Assembly: GCF_003046475.1 (NCBI RefSeq)
Contig: NZ_PZZZ01000003.1
Location: 1-64,000, forward strand
Direction of reading: 5' to 3'
Length of the DNA stretch: 64,000 nucleotides
Source of the DNA: Mycoplana dimorpha
GTDB taxonomy: Bacteria; Pseudomonadota; Alphaproteobacteria; Rhizobiales; Rhizobiaceae
Shown here: in pieces, positions 57,760-64,000 of the stretch
Numbering within the stretch: the stretch's first letter is position 1
Layout of the letters: each line of letters begins with the position of its first letter
Translations under genes and position numbers: made by a program
The notes under the pieces: generated by a model
Databases searched by the model: none
What the model was told of the DNA's origin: nothing
The model's input: the letters and a program-made list of their open reading frames with translations, nothing else

Positions 57760-59214
57760 TCAGGCGATGCCGCCGAGGCAGACATACTTGATCTCGGTGA
57801 ACTCCTCGATGCCATACTTCGAGCCCTCGCGGCCGAGGCCGGATAGCTTGACGCCGCCGAATGGCGCCTCGGCCGTCGAGATCAGGCCGGTGTTGACCCC
57901 GACCATGCCGTATTCCAGCGCTTCGGCGACGCGGAAGACGCGGGCGAGATCCTTCGCATAGAAATAGGAAGCGAGACCGAATTCGGTGTCGTTCGCCTGA
58001 GCAATGACGTCGGCCTCGTCCGTGAACCGGAACAGCGGCGCGACCGGGCCGAAGGTCTCCTCGCGGGCAACTGCCATCTCCGGCGTGACGTCGGCAATCA
58101 CCGTCGCCTCGTAGAAGGTGCCGCCGAGCGCGTGGCGCTTGCCACCCTGGACGACGCGGCCGCCCTTGGCCACGGCATCGGAGACGTGCTCCTCGACCTT
58201 TGCGAGCGCGGCGCTGTCGATCAGCGGCCCGAGGATCACGCCCTCGTCGAAGCCGTTGCCGGTCTTGAGCTTGCCGACCGCGGCGGCGAGCTTTTCGGCG
58301 AACGCATCATAGATGCCGTCCTGCGCGTAGATCCGGTTGGCACAGACGCAGGTCTGGCCGTTGTTGCGGAACTTCGCGATCAGCGCGCCTTCGACGGCGG
58401 CATCGAGATCGGCATCGTCGAAGACGATAAAGGGCGCGTTGCCGCCGAGCTCAAGGCCGAGCTTCTTGATGGTCGGCGCGCTCTGCCGGTAGAGCTCGGC
58501 ACCGATCTCGGTCGAGCCGGTAAAGGTGAGCTTCCGCACGGTGGGGTTCGCGGTCATCTCCGCGCCGATTGCCGCGGCCGAGCCGGTGATGACGCTGAAC
58601 AGCCCAGCGGGCAGGCCGGCTCGCTCGGCGAGAAGGGCTATGGCGATCGCCGAGAACGGCGTCTGCGAGGCCGGCTTCAATACCATGGCGCAGCCTGCGG
58701 CGAAGGCCGGACCGGCCTTGCGGGTGATCATGGCGTTCGGGAAGTTCCAGGGGGTGATCGCCGCGACGACGCCGATCGGCTGCTTCATGACCAGAATGCG
58801 CTTGTCCTTCTGGTGTCCCGGCATGATGTCGCCATAGACACGGCGTGCTTCTTCGGCGAACCACTCGATGAAGCTCGCGCCGTAGGCGATCTCACCCTTG
58901 GCTTCGGCGAGCGGCTTGCCCTGCTCCATCGTCAGGATCCGGCCGAGGTCGTCCTGATTGGCCATCATCAGTTCGAACCATTTGCGCAGGACCGTCGAGC
59001 GCTCCTTGGCGGTGCGGCCAGCCCAGTCCTTCTGTGCCTTCTCCGCAGCGGCGATCGCTTCCTTCGTTTCGGCGGCGCCGAGCTTAGGCACATAGCCCAC
59101 CAGTTCGCCGGTGGCCGGATTCTTCACCGCGATCGCGGTTTCAGGGTCTGCCTCTATCCAGCGTCCGCCGACAAGGGCTGCCTGGCGTAAAAGGGTCGGG
59201 TCTTTGAGGCTCAT
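57760..59214 (-). CDS. gabD: NAD(P)-dependent aldehyde dehydrogenase, GabD type
   Basis: This 484-residue protein is close to E. coli succinate-semialdehyde dehydrogenase (482). The catalytic Glu is in LELGGNAPFIVFDDADL and the catalytic Cys in FRNNGQTCVCANR; the coenzyme block TFTGSTEIGAEL is present. ATG 59214 follows AGGAG. As its neighbours would release lactaldehyde, it could instead oxidise that to lactate; GabD-like enzymes often accept several aldehydes. It is the upstream-most gene of the minus-strand sugar cluster but has its own terminator. Confidence 0.88.
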   Translation of the reverse strand: MSLKDPTLLRQAALVGGRWIEADPETAIAVKNPATGELVGYVPKLGAAETKEAIAAAEKAQKDWAGRTAKERSTVLRKWFELMMANQDDLGRILTMEQGKPLAEAKGEIAYGASFIEWFAEEARRVYGDIMPGHQKDKRILVMKQPIGVVAAITPWNFPNAMITRKAGPAFAAGCAMVLKPASQTPFSAIAIALLAERAGLPAGLFSVITGSAAAIGAEMTANPTVRKLTFTGSTEIGAELYRQSAPTIKKLGLELGGNAPFIVFDDADLDAAVEGALIAKFRNNGQTCVCANRIYAQDGIYDAFAEKLAAAVGKLKTGNGFDEGVILGPLIDSAALAKVEEHVSDAVAKGGRVVQGGKRHALGGTFYEATVIADVTPEMAVAREETFGPVAPLFRFTDEADVIAQANDTEFGLASYFYAKDLARVFRVAEALEYGMVGVNTGLISTAEAPFGGVKLSGLGREGSKYGIEEFTEIKYVCLGGIA

Positions 59215-59389
59215 GCTGTGGTCTCCTGATGCATATCGTCCGCAGCGTTTATAGGCCCTTTGCAGCCGGGCCGACAATGTCGCTGCAGGTGAAATAACGC
59301 ATAGACCGGCCACTGCGTTGAACGGCCGACGGCCGTCCCGGTCCGCGCGAGCTATCCCGGGCAGCAACCACCGCGAGCCGCAGCCGGAA

Positions 59390-61873
<2,484 letters not shown>

Positions 61874-61959
61874 TCACCGCTCACCGGTCAAGCAAATATA
61901 GGGATTTTGCCACCGCTTTCCAAATCATGTGGGGGTCAATAGCGGCAGAATTCGGGGGA

Positions 61960-62340
61960 TCAGCCCGTTTTCCGCCGCGAATTGCAGGCCTTTTCAAGAA
62001 TACCGGCAAGCCGCCTGATCGTCTCGGGTGGCAGATCGCGGATTTCGACGGCCAGGCGATTGGCGAAGGCGGTGTATTCCGGCGGCAGCCCGGCGGTATC
62101 GACGATGATGCGCGGATCGGAAATGCCTGCAATCCGGAACAACTCCTCAGCCTCGTCCCAGATAACGTTGAAATAGCCGGCGACGCGCTGCAGGAAGTCG
62201 AAGCTTGGCGTACCGCGCCGGCCATGCTCCAGCGCCGAAAGATAGGCCGGAGAGACGTTCAACGCCGCTGCCATTTCCTTCTGGGACACGCCCTTCCTTG
62301 CCCGCAGGTGGCGCACCGCGACGCCGAACGGTGTCGTCAT
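61960..62340 (-). CDS. XRE-family transcriptional regulator
   Basis: This 126-residue protein has an N-terminal Cro/C1 helix-turn-helix (about residues 6-62: RHLRARKGVSQKEMAAALNV, PAYLSALEHGRRG). A short C-terminal part (LPPETIRRLAGILEKA) follows. Its ATG overlaps the stop of the Smr gene by 4 bases, so it is co-translated with mltA-smr. This trio is conserved in Rhizobiales. The target genes are unknown. Confidence 0.88.
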   Translation of the reverse strand: MTTPFGVAVRHLRARKGVSQKEMAAALNVSPAYLSALEHGRRGTPSFDFLQRVAGYFNVIWDEAEELFRIAGISDPRIIVDTAGLPPEYTAFANRLAVEIRDLPPETIRRLAGILEKACNSRRKTG

Positions 62341-62906
62341 CGCTCGGCCCCTTTCACGCGGGCGAGGCGGACATAGAGCGCGCCCTCGCCGCCGTGATTG
62401 CGGGCCGCGGTTTCATAGGAGGAAATCAGCGGCCGGAACTCCGGCAGCGAGAACCAGAGCGGAACCGCCCGTTTCAAAGCGCCGTCGCTGCCGAACGACG
62501 TGCCCTTGCCGGTGATGACCAGGACATGCCGAAGTCCGCGGGCATGGGCATTCAGGATAAAGTCGAGCAGAAACCCGTGCGCTTCGCTCTGGACCATCCC
62601 GTGAAGATCGATCCGAGCCTCGAGCGCCAGCCGCCCCTTGGCGATCTTGCGCTTGACCGGCCGCTCCAGCGGATTATGCCGCCCATCGCGGGATGGGGCG
62701 CCGGCGGTTAGCCGGATTCCTGCATCGCTCGCCGGCTGTCGACCCGATGCGGGTGCGGTTGGCGCCGCTGCCGGCTTCTCGTCCGGCATGGTCAGCGCCT
62801 CGGCCGCCTCGAGGTCCTCGAGCCGGCCCGGCAGAGCCCGTGCGCTCCTGGCAACCTTGCCCCAGAGAATGCGATCCTCGACGCTGAGCGGCTTATGCTT
62901 TGCCAT
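62337..62906 (-). CDS. Smr/MutS2-type domain protein
   Basis: This 189-residue protein has a low-complexity Pro/Ala-rich N-terminal half and an Smr domain at the C-terminus, with IDLHGMVQSEAH (the LDxHG motif) and HVLVITGKGTSFG. Smr domains nick or bind nucleic acid; isolated bacterial ones are often linked to ribosome or RNA rescue. The role here is unknown. ATG 62906 lies within the end of mltA (14-base overlap). Confidence 0.9.
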   Translation of the reverse strand: MAKHKPLSVEDRILWGKVARSARALPGRLEDLEAAEALTMPDEKPAAAPTAPASGRQPASDAGIRLTAGAPSRDGRHNPLERPVKRKIAKGRLALEARIDLHGMVQSEAHGFLLDFILNAHARGLRHVLVITGKGTSFGSDGALKRAVPLWFSLPEFRPLISSYETAARNHGGEGALYVRLARVKGAER

Positions 62907-64000
62907 GGCCAAGTCTCTGTGCGGCCGTCTTCGGCACGAAGACATAGAAATCAGCGGGGTTGCGGACGTTTCCGGCAAGATCGCCGGCCGCATCGCCGGA
63001 GCCGGTAAAGATATCGCCACGCGCCGGTCCGACGATCGCAGAACCGGTGTCGAGCGCCAGCATGGTCCGGGCGAAGGGTCTTCCGCCGTCAAGATGGGTC
63101 AGGCTCTCGCTGCGGATAAAGAACGGCGTGCCAAAGGTATGGATCAGACGGTCGACGGCCAGCGACCGTCCCGCCACGATCGGCACCTTGGCGGCCGCCA
63201 CCGGTCCGAGTCGATGATCCTCCACCGGTGCATCGCGGAAGAAAATATAGGATCGATTATGCCAGAGCACCTCGTCGACTCGGTCCGGGTGGCGGGCGAG
63301 CCAGTAGCGGATCGAGGCCATGGAGACCGTGGCCGCATCAATCTCCCCGCGGTCGATCAGGAGCCTGCCGATCGGCGAGAAGCGGTGCCCGGTCTTGGCC
63401 GCGTAGGTAATGCGCCGCACCGTGCCGTCCGGATAGAGCAATCGGGCGGCACCCTGGATGTGAATGAAAAACACATCCACCTTGGAGCGCGCGTAGGCGA
63501 TTTCAAGCCCCTGCCCGGCGAGCAGACCACGGTCGATCGCAGCACGGTCGGGATACTCCTCGATCCCGCTTTCCCGTTGTCGCCCGAACGCTAGATAGGG
63601 ATCAAAGCCTTCCGGCCTGTTGGTGTCGTCGATGTCGACGAGATCTTGGGGCCGGCGATGGAAGGGAAAGCGAAACGCGTTGTCCGGCGTCGCCCGAACC
63701 TCGACCTCCGGCTCGTAATAGGCCGTGACGATGCCTTGCCCGCCGTCGGCCGCCGCAATCAGAAAGGGCTGGAACCTGGCCTCGAAGAAGGCCCGCGCCG
63801 CGGCTGTGTCCGACGGCGCGAAAGAACCCGCCGCCGCAAGTTCCGGCAGCAGGTCTTGGGCGGTGATGCCGAGCGATCCGGTGCGGTAGGGCTTGGTGCC
63901 GAGGATATGGTCGCGGCAACGCCGCATCGGCTCCAGCAGTGGCGTCGGGTCGTCTTCCGTCCATCCGGGCAGATCCGAGAAAGCGACCGGGGTCAGGCGG
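62893..64000 (-). CDS. mltA: membrane-bound lytic transglycosylase A MltA, N-terminus cut off
   Basis: This peptidoglycan lytic transglycosylase is partial, continuing past the right edge: the frame is open to 63999 with the expected upstream residues (FSDLPGWTEDDP), so the Met at 63927 is internal. The MltA barrel is recognisable by IVTAYYEPEVEVRA and DVFFIHIQGAARL. The 3D domain has LALDTGSAIVGPARGDIFTG, with the catalytic Asp region. Its stop overlaps the Smr gene. It is placed before an Smr protein and XRE regulator as in other Rhizobiales. Confidence 0.93.
   Translation of the reverse strand, partial: RLTPVAFSDLPGWTEDDPTPLLEPMRRCRDHILGTKPYRTGSLGITAQDLLPELAAAGSFAPSDTAAARAFFEARFQPFLIAAADGGQGIVTAYYEPEVEVRATPDNAFRFPFHRRPQDLVDIDDTNRPEGFDPYLAFGRQRESGIEEYPDRAAIDRGLLAGQGLEIAYARSKVDVFFIHIQGAARLLYPDGTVRRITYAAKTGHRFSPIGRLLIDRGEIDAATVSMASIRYWLARHPDRVDEVLWHNRSYIFFRDAPVEDHRLGPVAAAKVPIVAGRSLAVDRLIHTFGTPFFIRSESLTHLDGGRPFARTMLALDTGSAIVGPARGDIFTGSGDAAGDLAGNVRNPADFYVFVPKTAAQRLGHGKA

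Overview
This 64 kb window is high-GC chromosomal DNA from an alphaproteobacterium of the order Rhizobiales, most likely a Rhizobiaceae member. The evidence is the pairing of ActS/ActR, ChvG/ChvI, DivL, the short alphaproteobacterial HprK, AddAB, a TsaE-AmgK fusion and intracellular PhaZ, plus an rRNA leader with a TGTTCTTTGACAA boxA. Gene density and base composition look even throughout. I see no insertion sequence, prophage, CRISPR array or tRNA gene, so this is core chromosome with a few accessory inserts. Gene content, and two sites differing from the ParB centromere consensus at only 2 of 16 bases, suggest it lies in the origin-proximal part of the main chromosome.

Layout. 1-430: the extreme 5' end, leader and promoter of an rRNA operon running leftwards out of the window. 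0.8-5.3 kb: hrpB, then the redox two-component pair actS-actR. 5.3-13.8 kb: mmcB, an L,D-transpeptidase lipoprotein, malate synthase G, a lone hydantoinase/oxoprolinase A-type protein, a cytochrome P450 and a DUF1402 protein. 14.0-16.3 kb: hslV-GNAT-hslU. 16.5-21.3 kb: the histidine operon hisB-DUF2628-hisH-hisA-hisF-hisE-coaA, with a partial duplicate of the hisF 5' end between hisA and hisF. 21.3-24.4 kb: alkB, arfB and pckA. 24.7-28.6 kb: chvI-chvG-hprK-EIIA(Man)-HPr, linking envelope or acid sensing to the regulatory PTS. 28.8-42.4 kb: ahcY, divL, tsaE-amgK, murU, addB, addA and trxA. 42.5-48.9 kb (minus strand): trpF-trpB-trpA-accD-folC, a YgjP-type metalloprotease and DUF2852. 49.0-50.3 kb: phaZ. 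50.5-59.2 kb: a minus-strand sugar cluster (aldehyde dehydrogenase, HpcH/HpaI aldolase, aldo/keto reductase, FucU mutarotase, three-gene ABC importer, SDR) that reads as non-phosphorylative L-fucose catabolism. 59.4-64.0 kb: gyrB, an XRE regulator, an Smr protein and mltA, which is cut by the right edge.

How the genes fit together. ActSR (redox), ChvGI-HprK-PTS (envelope and carbon state), PckA (gluconeogenesis), GlcB (glyoxylate) and PhaZ (PHB mobilisation) form a carbon and energy regulation theme. AmgK-MurU, MltA, the L,D-transpeptidase and possibly DUF1402 form a peptidoglycan turnover and recycling theme. AddAB, MmcB, AlkB, GyrB and DivL serve DNA repair, topology and cell-cycle control. 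I did not find a convincing wholly new multi-gene system. The observations most worth checking are the hisF 5' duplicate, the two parS-like 14-mers, the poly-G tract in mmcB, the ahcY palindrome and the incomplete fucose pathway.
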